Shown one piece after another: positions 25,021 to 37,215 of a stretch of DNA of 64,000 nt (positions are counted from its first letter, which is position 1; the number at the start of each line of letters is the position of its first letter). The translations under genes were made by a program, and so were the position numbers. The DNA comes from Musa acuminata AAA Group (Eukaryota; Streptophyta; Magnoliopsida; Zingiberales; Musaceae). The notes beneath the pieces are model-generated. The model was not told the origin of the DNA, did no database searches, and saw nothing but the letters and a program-made list of their open reading frames with translations. The stretch is from assembly GCF_036884655.1 (NCBI RefSeq), contig NC_088338.1, positions 2,494,501-2,558,500 on the forward strand. Reading direction: 5' to 3'.

Positions 25021-28000
25021 TCACTTCTTAGTTTTGTCTAACACCTCAATGTATCTCTTTGGAACACCATAGTGGTCCACAAGGTGCTTTGCCAGGTCAT
25101 CGATCACACCTCCTTGAACCAGCACTTCATGTTGTCCTTTCTTACCTGAAACCACAAAAGAAATCACATGAAGAAAGCATTAAACAACATGCAACAAGAA
25201 TCTAGCATAAAGAAACGACCACAACCACAACAACGATCTCACAATCTAAACATCAAGGGGTGGCTTCAAAGGGAACTCAAACTAGATTCTACAAGATAAC
25301 CCAAGATTTCACAAATATTATGATACACCATAACTATACAGTACTAGTGAAGTTTTATAACATTATCAGTTTCACTTACCATTTGGAACACCATTCCACC
25401 GAAACAACCATATGCTTACTTTCTTTTTATGATTTCTATATACAATATTAAAAATAAAAACCCCCATAACGCTTACTGATTATTTCACAGACATTCCGAT
25501 ACACAAATGACATAATATTAAACCAAAGTAACAGTTCATGTCAAAATATCATATTGTGCAGGAGGGTTTAGAATTTATTTGATTATTTTAGTTAGGCATG
25601 GTATTTCTAGCAAGATGATCTTGAGGAAAGCTGCAATCATTTATCGAGGTAGCAATCATATCCAGACTTCCTAAGACTATTCTTAATGGATTTTGCAAGT
25701 TATTCCTTCAAAACTTTAAGTATCATAGCAGCATAATACCCACAATAGGAGTGAACAAGTACACCATCTCCAATTATACGGCGTACAGATACATCATCAG
25801 CAATCATTTGGCTCTGCTGAGGGCAAATTTTTTTGATAATCCAAAGAGCCAGTACTACTTTCTCACTGTTGTACACCTTTGGTCTTCAATGCCTCTCATG
25901 ACACCTAATTTGGAAGGTCAACATACTACCTATCTAAAATAAGAAAATAAATGAAACTAAGGTTCGCAATACCGTATCGTACTGGTGTTTTGACCTGGAC
26001 TCGATACTGGTATGGTACAGTGTACCGAGCGGTACACCCAGATGCACCGAGCACTGTAGCACTGCTACAGTGCTGTACTGCTACTATAACAGTGCACTGC
26101 AACAGTCAGTTACTGTTGCAGTGCACTGTTATATTAGCAATACAGTGCACCAGTACGCTGTAGCAATACACTGTAGCAGTGCTACAGTGCTCGGTGCACC
26201 TGCAATAGTCGGACCGGTACGTACCACCCGTACCAGGCGATATGATTCGGCAGACTCTAAATGAAACTACCATGACTTGAATGGGGACCATCTAAAAGCA
26301 CCCACATAAGCATGCAATAGTCAACTGTGTCAACCAAGAAATCATTCTTGTCCTGCTACACAATTACACAAGAATCAACCTTATGCTCATTCAGTAAGAT
26401 CAAACCTGGAAGTTCTGCCACTGATGTACTGCATGCAAACTTCTTTTGCAGTTCCGTAGCCAGTGAATCAGCATCCAGTAGGAAAGTTTCCAAACCTGAG
26501 ACCCTCGTGACCTTCTTGTTTCCTTGTCGTCGTTCTGTCATGATCTGAATGGGTCTAGCAGCACCTTTGCGGACAGCAACTTCATTCCCTTTTGATACTC
26601 TATGATGAACTTGCATCCTGCTTAAAAAAGTTGATCCTAGATCCTTCTTGTGGATTTCTGTTGGATAAGCTGAGCCCTTTTTAACAGACCCTTTGTAGAG
26701 AGCATCACACAATGTAGCATCCAGAACTACCATTGCCTTATCTGTTGGCTTAACCAAATTTTCCTTCTCAACATACCTGACAATTCCAGGATATCACTAC
26801 ATAAAATGAAACTTAAGTGATAACAAAAAGATTTTGCAAGCCACATAACTCAATAAAACTTGCAAGACACAAAATGCAGAAGGTTTTAGATTAAATGCAC
26901 CTGAAGACAATGTCCGAGGAATCTGATGCACTATAAAAACTTCCAGTGTCAGCTCCAAGAGTTGTGAATATGGAATTTACATGAGTGCTTGGTTTGTAGA
27001 CTTCGACCACCTGTAGTTGGAGTTTCATCTGTGAACCCCCACCTGAGTTATCATGCCTTTGTTCGGCACTCTCTTGAACGCGCTTCCCTGGCTTAAATGA
27101 CATGTAGTCTGAGTGTCCGCGGTTAACGCCTAGTAACATGACCTCTTTTTTATATCTGTCTTCCTTTGCTGATATCTGTTCAGAATTTATGATTAACAAG
27201 AAGAAAGTATTTGCATCAACTTATAAAAATGATATGTCTAACAACTTGTAGATCCCTGTCTAACTCGTCATACAGATGACCGTAGAGAAGGAAATGAGAT
27301 TCAACAACCACTACAATCATGCACATCCTCTTTATATCCTTGTACCTTAAAACAATTTTCTTAGTAATAGCACACATGTTACTGTCTCAATTTGCAAAGT
27401 GGTGCTATTTGCTCCATTATTAGATGTGAAGTTCAAAGCAAGAAACTAATTAAAGAATATTTTTAAAAAACCTTTTGACACGAAGAAATAAGCAGCAAGT
27501 AATAAATTTCTTTTTCAAATATTACTTAAAAGCTTTATATAAATGCTCACCAGCCCAGCAGAAGATTTGGACTGCAACCACTTGGAAAGTTTCTTATAAG
27601 AAGATTTTTTAATGTCCAAAATAATGCCTGCAGGTCTGCATGGTAGTATATGGTTTGACCTATGCATCACAAGCACATTACAGCATTAGAAAAATTGAGT
27701 TATTTAAAACGACAATTACAGAACTTAAAACACAATGTACCTGAAGTTAACATTTATAAACATAACAAATCAAATGTGCCGTGGTAATGATAGCTTAAGG
27801 GTTTTGAAGTCCATCGATTGAATTATATGTAGTCATAAAGTCACATATTTTCTCTGAGGAAAATGGAGGGTAAAACCAATAAGTCTCGGTGACTGTATCC
27901 TAAAATGATGAGTCACAGTAGTTTACAATGTAATGATTTAGCAATTTTAATAAATTTCAATGAAGTTATCAAGAAAACCAGTACAAACTGATAGGAACTT

Positions 28001-31000
28001 GCAACTTCCATGCTCCAGGAAAGAATGTTGCACAGATAACTCCAATGGATAGAAGGGGCAAATGGCAATATGAATAACGAAAGCGAGTCTAGATATATTT
28101 GGCCTTTTAAAGACTAAAAAACTAAAATCTTTAGGACATGGAACCTCTGCCTTGTTGATGAAAGGTGAACCATTTTTGTAGATGGGTACTGCAATATGAC
28201 ATTAATTACATTTTGAACATGACAAATTTGAATAAATTTAACTAGTAACTAGCTGACTCAACCAGTACGCAAGATTTATTTTCAATAAGAAGAACCAAAG
28301 CACTTGCAAAAAGTGATTCACTTTAACAACCAGGATAAATGCCCAGAAAATTGGGCTGTTTTACCATAGAGTGCTTCCAGGCATGGGAAGGTCTTTATCT
28401 TTGACAGTTGTATGCAGTGCTTGCAAAAGGCATTTGTCCAGGAGGGCATCAATTTCTTCCCCAGACAAAGTTTGTTGTTCCTTCTCATCACTTTGTACTT
28501 CAGCTGTTACACTGTCTGAAAACTTTAGCCCACTTATATCAGCAGTGATTTCTTCAGAGGTTTGAACACCAACATCTAAGTTTTTTGAAGCATCAACATC
28601 TGTGCTACCCTGGATATTTGTTGCAATAGGTCCGCTTTCTACCACATTAATATCATCTTCATCATTTGAAGCATCTGGATGTACATCAGATGGCTGAGAA
28701 ATCAGTAATAGATTAGGATCTTCCATGACAACATCTACCAAAAAACCAGCATTTGGAACATAATGACCTTCGGCTGATTGCCTGTGTGGAAGTTTAATAA
28801 AAACGAGAGTAAGATAATATTGATAACATATTCTTTAAAAAAATTTCTTCTCTTTGGCCAGGATACTTGCCATAGAAAATCACGATAATAATGTGTTATC
28901 CTTAAAGCTTTCCCACGTAAACCAGCTCTTTGGGCTTCTGAACTACTCATGGTGGTGGCTCCAACCTGCAGACTTTGGATACAGCTTCACAACAATAGTT
29001 TGAAGTTTGAACAGGATATAGAATGCAACTGAACTTTGAACTAAGAAAACTAACTGTTATAGATAAAGCCCACATACCGCGATTGGTGCTGGATTTCCAG
29101 GAACTTTTACTGCCCATGGCTGCCCAGCTAAGAATGAAGGCAGGCCTTCAGGAGGTATACTAATGCCAGGGAACATCAAATCAGCACCTCCAATCACATA
29201 ACGAGAGACCTCACCACCCTTGAGCAGAAAGGATGGTAAGAGTTCAGGAACTTTCCACAATGCATAAACTGCAAATTTGACAATATGTTATGTTCTTAGA
29301 CTACCAGTAATTAGATGAATTTTCACTAGCCACATAATCCAATAAACATTTAATTTCCGTCGCAAATATAAATCAACAAGATCATTTAGAATTAGTTAGA
29401 ACCTTATCCTTACAATTACAGTCATGCCACTGCCAGTCTGCATAGAGTATAAGCATAACACATGATGCATCAAGAAAAAAGAAATTCTGCTGAAAGATGC
29501 ATTCATTTAGCTAATTCAAATATTCAATATGTATATTCTCACAGAATAACCATATTCTTTATATGACAAAATATAATACACTTAGAATCGTAAATATATG
29601 CACTAAACTATAGTAAAGTCTTTATAAAGGCAAACACAGAACATAGGACTAGTAAAAAAAGAAAAAGCAGCCAGAGAAACACAAGAAATTCAGGCGATTT
29701 AGGAAAAAAAAGATAAAAATTCAATCCTTGCACGATTGTATCCATGTCAAAAATGCTGCCTGGCCTGCATAGATAATTATTATAGCAGGATACTGGCAGC
29801 CCACGAGTAGTATGGATGAACAACAGTTAAAACAGATAGAGGACTGTAGTAAGACAAAAGATCACATAAGAATGAAAGCAAGAAAACTATCAGTAGTACT
29901 TCCTATATTCTACTGTATGATAGCAGTATGTTGCAGTGTTTTTGACATGGATACAATCCCATTTATGTCAATATTAGTTTTCAAACTAGAAACCAAAGAT
30001 ACTTCTTTGTGCTTGGTAATGTTTTGTTAGGTCACTCTTTATCTCCCTTTGAGCGAACTGACACCATCTTAAATGCATTTCATTTATTTTATCTTATTAG
30101 GACAACACTTGTTGGTTCACGAGTGTAGGCATGTCTTTTTTTTTTTTCCCTAAGTAATCTTACGCATCTATCTCGGAACTCTCATCTTGGTTTCCCATGC
30201 ACCTCTTCCTTTTAATCATTCCACATTCACTTAATGAATATAGTCTTCTTTAATCTCTCATTTTTGTAAAATAATAAATCCAAGATACGTAAAACTTTTA
30301 CTTATAATGATGTCATATCTAGCTACCTTAATTTTACTCTCGTTTTTCATATAGCATTTCTAAAGTTTAATTTTATACATCCATATTGATTCCTACTTAA
30401 ATTAAAGGTTAAAACCTTTAGTTTAAGTTGTTAGTCTCTATAACTCAAGTTCAAAACCAATTATAATTAAACTATCATGATAATGAGATATTATATCCCA
30501 ACTATTTTGGGTCTTTTACATGGATATTTGCCCACCATTCAGCTCCATACAAGGCGATATCACTGGTTAGTAAAGTCTTCTTTCTTCCTATACCTCTCCC
30601 CATCACTAACTCTAATTGACTCATCTCGCCAAACCACAACTTCCATAGGTTTTCTTTGAACAAAGTTATACCATCTTAGGTGATTCACCCTAATTTATCC
30701 TCTGCCTGAGTCACACTTGTTGTTCTTTATTTATAATTTTAAACATCCACCTCGGTGTTCACTTCTCAACCACACTAATTATTATACATGTTTTTTAAGT
30801 CATAACCATCCAACACTTAGCATAGCTTGTCTAGCATCTACTTTATAAAAAAATGTTTGGAGTAAGAGGGACCTGAGAACTCATAAAACCCTTAATGACC
30901 CCTTCCACCATACCTTTACTTTATTAGTAATATCTTCACAAATTTCTTCATTTTGTTGAATAATAAATCCAAGCATGGTTTCAGATACCAATTAATATGG

Positions 31001-34000
31001 TATGCACCGGCCAGTATATGCCGGTCAGGTACCAAACCATTTCAGTACTGCTGTTTTTTCTTTTGTTGATGTCAGATAGTACGGGTTGGTGTACCGCATA
31101 GCATACTGATATTGTATTTGTCTTGTAAATTAATGAAACAATTTCAAACTGAGTTTCAAGTTTTTCAATCCAAGATGTTTAAATCTTTCATTTACATAAA
31201 TTGTTGTTCATCCATCCTACCTATATCCTCAATCCTCCTTTTACTACTATTAAATTTACATTTAATATATTCGGTCTTAGACCCACTTAACACACAACAT
31301 TTAGTTTCTACAATTTGTCTCCACAACTCAAGCTTATGATTAATTTCATCAAAATTCTTGTCAACCAAACCAATATCATCTGCTAATATATAACATGTAT
31401 ATCAATCCAATATATGACTAGTAAATTCATTCACTACTAATGTCAAAAGGTAACAACTTTAACTATCCTTCATGAAATCCTCTAGTTATAGGAAACTACA
31501 CTATCACTTATCTTTTATTATTAAAAAAATATAGTGACTTCAACATCATGGACTTGCTTCAAATTCTTTCAACTAAACTTCCTATTTTCTTTAGATAATG
31601 CCCAAAGTACCAACACAGCTCTACTTGGAAACTCCAATAAAGTATAGTGAGATAAACAAAGAAAAAAGCTGAAAAGGAATGCAAATCCTTCGACCAATTA
31701 TCCTTAACAATTGTCCTTTCACTAGTGCTTATTGAATTAACTTTAAATTTTCATATTTGATGATGCTCTCTTCCCTTTCTACATCATTCTTAGGTGAGCT
31801 AGGTCAACCAATCAGCACATTTTTTTATAATAGATCAGTAACCATTTGTACAATGTTTGAAAATTAATCACCTACATAGCAACCATGATTTTGAGTATAG
31901 ACCAGCTCTTGTTGTCATTCAATCACCTGTTCCATCTGATCAATAGTTTTTACCATTTGTGGATGTGAAATCTCAACCATTCAAATTTTGTTCCGTAAAC
32001 ATCTGTTATAGCCACTGAGATCTCAGTAACAGAAATTGCAATGCAGCCTAGTTGACAAATTCAACTCGAGCGAATTATTTGCCACTCTAACAGGCAAACA
32101 AATCATTGATAAGATTATGTCATGTGAATTTATTTAAAGATATAAGCAAGGTAGATCTTTTGACAAGAATCTCAAGACACACTTCATTTGATGTTCCTAA
32201 CAACATTAGGCTGAAAAGGGTTTTCTTCCGTAAAACCCTTTCTGTTATAGCCACTGAGATCACGGTAACAGAAATTGCAATGCAGCGTAGCTGACAAATT
32301 CAACTCGAGCGAATTATTTGCCAATCTAACAGGCAAACAAATCATCAATAAGATTATGTCATGTGAATTTATTTAAAGATGTAAGCAAGGTAGATCTTTT
32401 AACAAGAATCTCAAGACACACTTCATTTGACATTCCTAACAACATTAGGCCGAAAAGGGTTTTCTTCCTTGATAATAAAACCCAATTCAACAATATTGAT
32501 CATAGTTATCTTGATTTCTAGTTCTCCTTGGTTTATGTTGTGGTTGTTAAAAAAATATAGAAGGCGGAACAAAAATAATAGTGGTTGAAGATTGTAAATT
32601 CAAGTCCTTTAGAGAAACTTAAAGACCTCACTACAGCATACAATCCATAAATGCTTCATAAAGGACCATAAAAACACTTCTCAATAGACAATCAATGAAG
32701 AAAAACAGCATAATGTTCATTGTTTGTTCCCCCCCCTTGGAAACAAAGTCCTAAAGAGCATCGTCACAATCATGGTTGAACAAGAGATGAAGCAACACAT
32801 TCATGAAAAAATACCTAATAGGGTAACATACATAGTACTGAAATGTGAAATGGCAAAGTATACATGAGTAAAAGCATATAATAATTTGCAAATACCTGTA
32901 GGATATATCTCAGTGCCTCGTCCATCAATGTCAAAAAGCATTGGGAGCCCACCTTCGATAACATATACATGAACCTTGTTTGAATACTTGGCCACTGTTA
33001 TCTCAGCCTAACATATTATGATGGAAAAAGAAAAAGAAATGGTGTAAGGTGTAGCAAAATAGATAAAGAAAAATATAGCAATATACAATATGAGAAAAAC
33101 AAAAATAGAGCAAATACAAGTGTTTTGTCAATAGCCTTGGATTTATACTAAAAATGATTGGTCTCTTATTGATGGGATCAACTTCTTACATGTTTCGAAG
33201 ATAAATAATCGATTAAATAAACAACAGTCTTGATAATAGTTACTTTTGAGTTCCACAGGAAAATAAGTTACAAAGCACACTAATAGTTTGAGTCCTAGAT
33301 GTAAACCATCATCTCAAGATATAAAGTAACACTGAGTAAACTATGGGCCCAAGAAAATTCTAGGGAATGAAAGCAAGCAATGAATTTGAACATGTAGTCA
33401 ACTAAAGATTCATGAACATAATACATCTATTAGGCTTGCCAATAAAGAATGAGTTCTGTAATACTGCATAAATTGCAAATGTCATAATTAAGTGAGAACT
33501 GAAAGCATATATGAATTGATCAACTATAGCTTCAGTAAGATGCAATTTCTATAATAAAATTCATGAAGATAGAGAGCTAGTTCAACAAAATTTTTACTGC
33601 TGACATTTATTATTCTTACTGAACATATAGGAAACAGCACTACTTGTTATGCATCCTGCAATCCCGGAATAGATGCAAGCTTTTATGTAAAAAATTGTCA
33701 AGTCTATAATGTCATTTGGATTTTAAAACCAATGCATGACTAACAAATTATCTATGTTTGTGAAAGTTGTTTAGGTATAACATCTAAAATTTTGTGCATT
33801 CACATATTGACCATCATGGTCAAGTATCTTCTTTTTTGGACAGATTAGAAAATGTTACGACAAGAACTTGTTAATTTAAGTTCAAATACCAACTAAAGCC
33901 TTTATCCTTTTTCTTTTCTTAGCTTCTGCTAGCATAGATCTGATTGTGCTCAAGTATTCTTGTAAGAAACAAGACAAAAGGATCATATGCAGTGCATTTA

Positions 34001-34217
34001 TTCTTTTTATCACGTGTTGCAGCCTTCATGAATATGTGAATACAAGTTTTCACCAAACCATGTACTTGCTTGCACTTTTTACCTTAGGGGGAAGGATTTC
34101 ATCAATATTAGCATCTGAAGCAAGTGGAAACCTGTCCTTTGCTGTTCTTCTCAGCTTCTTCTTGTCAGCTCCTGACAAGCGTTGCGATAGTTTTGCCTCA
34201 ACTGGCTTTTTAAACAT
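25021..34217 (-). CDS. EIF2D: Eukaryotic translation initiation factor 2D (ligatin)
   Basis: Cytosolic factor able to deliver tRNA to the ribosomal P site independently of eIF2 and to act in recycling and reinitiation. Nine in-phase exons: 34217-34083, 33007-32896, 29268-29078, 28965-28871, 28781-28365, 27659-27551, 27175-26901, 26776-26406 and 25145-25021, total 609 aa. N-terminus MFKKPVEAKLSQRLSGADKK is typical. Exons 1-3 give the pre-PUA and PUA region (VHVYVIEGGLPMLFDIDGRG, YVIGGADLMFPGI, VKVPGNPAPIAVG). Exon 5 encodes a long acidic linker. SWIB-like sequence (WLQSKSSAGLISAKED) follows in exons 6-7. The C-terminal SUI1/eIF1 domain (about 511-600) has KGAARPIQIMTERRQGNKK, then VLVQGGVIDDLAKHLVDHYG. 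Exon 4 ends at a GC donor. Large introns hold repeats. The protein is a little longer than the human homologue as I recall it, mostly in the acidic linker. Confidence 0.93.
25960..26257. mobile_element. MITE-like foldback element in eIF2D intron 8
   Basis: A 298-bp insert is flanked by the 12-bp direct repeat TAAATGAAACTA (25948-25959 and 26258-26269). Its outer parts share the TACCGTATCG / GGTACCGAGCGGTACACC motif with other TACCG-rich insertions in the window. The centre is a nested inverted repeat: 30-bp perfect arms at 26043-26072 and 26169-26198, and inside them 21-bp perfect arms at 26086-26106 and 26112-26132 around a 5-base loop. The flanking repeat is longer than the 8 bp seen at 11061, so part of it may be chance. 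Confidence 0.7.
28866..28870 (-). other. GC donor splice site of eIF2D intron 4
   Basis: The exon 4 end reads CTATG followed by GCAAGT, the usual form of GC donors, and the acceptor is CACAG at 28782. Phase is 2 on both sides and the joined protein reads DFLWQSAEGHYVPN, as expected for eIF2D. The nearby GT (28866-28865) would put the downstream exon out of frame at every available AG. Confidence 0.8.
30480..31480 (-). mobile_element. Decayed LINE reverse transcriptase 3' region in eIF2D intron 2
   Basis: Minus-strand translation near 31230-31390 gives DIGLVDKNFDEINHKLELW followed by a KTEYIKCKF block, matching the ADDIVLVD...KLELWR...KTEYMKC region of plant LINEs. Near 30490-30560 a segment reads ALYGAEWWA, matching the later LYG.ECW motif. 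Frames shift between pieces, so it is dead. A TACCG-rich insertion (about 31005-31100) interrupts it. Confidence 0.65.
31005..31100. mobile_element. TACCG-rich MITE-like insertion
   Basis: Contains GGTATGCACCGGCC, GCCGGTCAGGTACC and GGTGTACCGCATAGCATAC, resembling the elements at 11069 and 25960. Ends and target duplication were not resolved. It lies within the LINE remnant of eIF2D intron 2. Confidence 0.45.
31991..32464. repeat. Tandem duplication of about 237 bp in eIF2D intron 2
   Basis: Two adjacent copies (31991-32225 and 32226 to about 32464), both starting near TTCCGTAAA and containing CTGTTATAGCCACTGAGATC and CAACTCGAGCGAATTATTTG. They differ at only a few sites. No coding sequence lies inside; the frame at 32106-32294 is not supported by any motif. 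Confidence 0.9.
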
Positions 34218-34960
34218 GATTACTGGATGGTGTCGAGCAGAGTAAGTGTAGATGGTGCTGCACAAAATGAAGTTCATTCATGCTACCAATTTCTTTGTAA
34301 CTTTGCAGAAAACCAGTTTAACATTTCATTCTGACTAATAAAAATTTAGCTTTACACCTACAAATACTTAGATTTGTTTTTGAGTAAGATAAACCAAAAA
34401 AAAAAAAAACAGAATTTACTCTATTATGCAAAAAGAAACTACTAATGGCAACATGTAGCAATACAAAACCCGTAAGTGACTCGTGATGGTTGCAGTTATT
34501 GTTGCAAAGCCTACTGAATATATCATGCGAAGAATCTAGAATAGACAAACACCAAGACCACCATGGCAAGGCTATACAGGAAAATCTGGTCATATCACCC
34601 ATGTTTCTCTCATTATCAATTAAATGCCGAGTTCCAGAAGCTCAGCACACAACTACCATTGCAACTTCAGATTCCTTTCCCCCAACATCAGTACAAAGCA
34701 CGATCACGACAGAAAACACAAAGGAAAAAGAAATGAACAAGATTTCAGCGCAGTAACATGCCCTAATACGATCCGAGCGCAATAACGAGCACCGATCCTA
34801 ACAAAATCCAATGGGAAAGGGCTCAAATTAGGTAGAGCACCATTAAACCCAGGGACGGATTCGATTACCGACGGAAACGCCACGTTCGCTCGAGGCAGAG
34901 ACGGAGATTCTGGAGACGAGAACTAAAGCGGCGGAGACAGGCAGGTGAGCAGGTATAAAT
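34218..34960 (-). promoter_or_regulatory. Probable 5' leader and promoter of eIF2D
   Basis: Upstream of the eIF2D ATG (34217). The sequence is AT-rich to about 34750, then becomes GC-rich (34850-34960). A possible leader exon ends with GTCGGTAATCG at about 34872, a usable donor, which would put an intron in the leader. No motif is precise enough to mark a transcription start. Confidence 0.35.
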
Positions 34961-36949
34961 AGGAGTTCGCGATGGAGCTTCGTCCCGAGGTGAAGACCAA
35001 AGGGTAAGCAAGGCAAATTGAAGCCGGGCGAGCGGGTCGGCTTTCTTGGTCTATGTGGGTCGATTCAATCCGTTTAAACCGGGTTCAAATTCCTGGTCGA
35101 TCGAGTCAAGCTGGATCAGATTCCTTTGGATAAACCAATCTTCCTGATCACTTAAACCGGGTTTTGAGATCTTCTACTCTCATTTCCATTCTCTTCCGGT
35201 ATTCTATATCCCTTCCACTCAAAACCCTTTCCATGCTAAATAGTTTGTTGAAGTAGAAATCTAATTTCTCAAATAGAACATTCCAATCGAAGATCCGATG
35301 ACTAGTCTCTTCAAAATGAGGTAAATCCGAACCCATATTTCATAGTTTATCGATTTAATTTAGGGGCTTAATCAATTTTTCTAATTTGATTTATACCTAA
35401 TTTTGAAGGCTTGATGATCATGCTCAGAATCTAACTAATAACATGTAAATCTATAAAGTCATATTATATGTTGTATGTGAATTAGTTTTCTGCTACAGCA
35501 ATTTATGATTTGGATGCAGCTGATGAGTGTGAGTATCCAGCACTTATTTCATCTGAACATATGCTTCAGATATGAACAAGAGATCATTATAAACTGGAAA
35601 ACGAGACTGCATTGTCCAAATACAAAAGAACAAGATATGATTATTTACTGTCAATGGGTTCATGTGGATGGAACCACAAAGCAAATAAACGAAACCAAAG
35701 TTCATTTTTTTGATATTGTGATGCATTACAGACACATTCAGTGAGGAGTCTGAGATCCAGTCTACAAGGAAGAAAGAATCATCGTCAGATCATATAAGAG
35801 AAACCCAAAAGCTATCACAAAAACAAGACAAATTGGAAGAGGACTTGAAAGAAAGAGGAGAATACCTTATAATTTGCTCTATCATTCAAGATCATATGAC
35901 ATGCGTACTAGATGCTTCCAGCAAAACTCATACCTCAGACCTCAGTACACACCTTTACCACCAGAATGCGACTTCCTCATATCTATCCTCGGAGGAAAAA
36001 AGATCCAGCATCCACACCTTGGTCATCTATGATAAAAGAAGGTTAGAAAATGAAGACCATAAATCTGATCTTGCAAAAAAGAAAATAAGCAGCCATTTGG
36101 ATTTTTGCAACTAATAGTGCTTGAAAATAATAGTTGTAAATAAGCAAATGCTACAATTAGCAGGTGTAATTATTTAAATATCTGCCCATGCAAATGCAAC
36201 ATATGAGAGAAGGGGAAAGAGCAATATTCACCTTTTGCTAGCAATTACATATGCAACTATGATATATAATTTTCATATCCTAAATAAGACTATGAGTTGA
36301 TTTTTCTTCATCCATCATATCAGGCACAATTTAAGACTATGTATGACCATAAAGAAAAGCTGATAAACCAAGAGATAAGATATCATTCACATGCTCATCT
36401 GGCTAGAGAACCATTATGTGATACTCGACTGAATAAAAAGTATAAGTACTTCAAGGATTTCTGATTCCCACGTTAACCAAAACCAAGAAGGCAAAATTAT
36501 GTCACATGTATAAAAAAGCAACAGCCTCCCCAGGGTATCTCGATGCTACTGTAGATGAACCCAATGGCTTTAATTCTTGGCTTTCAATATTAACAATCTA
36601 TACCAGTGAACAAGACTCTGATTTATGCTAGCGAGTTGGTTGAGGATATCCGCTCTGTTACTGAGGCTGCCACCAAGCAAGAAAAATGGTGGCTGTGAGA
36701 ATTGAACCAAGTGGTGCTCACAAAGTTTATATGTTGGTCGGTACAACCAACCAAACTAAAAATCACAGCTTACAAAGGCAAAATCCGGTCATATTTGTAC
36801 ACCACATCTTACCAGTTTTGGAAGCCAACTTAAGCTCTGATGAAAATGCTCTGAACTGGATCATCATAACTTGTTGCTATTGCCTTCTTTCACAAGGCTA
36901 TCTTCATTAGACTAGTGCTTCATGATTATATAATTGTCAGATAAACCAG

Positions 36950-37215
36950 GAGATAAGGAGAATAATTGGTTTCAGGAAACTCAGCCTAAATATCTCCCCA
37001 AAGCCCCACCAAATGGAGACTAGAATCAGGATGATACGGCTAATCCAAGGCCCATTAAAGTAGCTCAGCTGTGGATAATGTCTTCTCCTGATACAGAACC
37101 AAAGTATAATAAATAAGAAATGCACAGGAGACCGAGAATAGCAATAAGACAAGGAAAATGGTCGATACACCGAATGCATCTGTGGCAAGACTCAGTCGGG
37201 GGCATCACCTGAAAG
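36950..37215 (-). pseudogene. Frameshifted fragment of a plant multipass (candidate-GPCR-like) membrane protein
   Basis: A splice-acceptor-like CTTTCTTTCAG precedes ATG at 37205. Three frames in succession carry pieces of what appears to be one N-terminal region: MPP, then LSLATDAFGVSTIFLVLLL (other frame), then ILGLLCISYLLYFGS (back to the ATG frame), then RRRHYPQLSYFNGPWISRI and WWGFGEIFRLSFL (third frame). By recollection this order matches plant CAND2-type (TM-40) seven-helix proteins. Three shifts in about 230 bp, and no recognisable later helices downstream, point to a pseudogene. Sequencing error is less likely because neighbouring genes are intact. Family name is tentative. Confidence 0.55.

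Noticed and set aside
26041..26200. Repeated CAGTGC/GCACTG words resembling a short-spacer repeat array
   Set aside because: Not a CRISPR array: the organism is a plant and the words form nested inverted arms of one foldback element.
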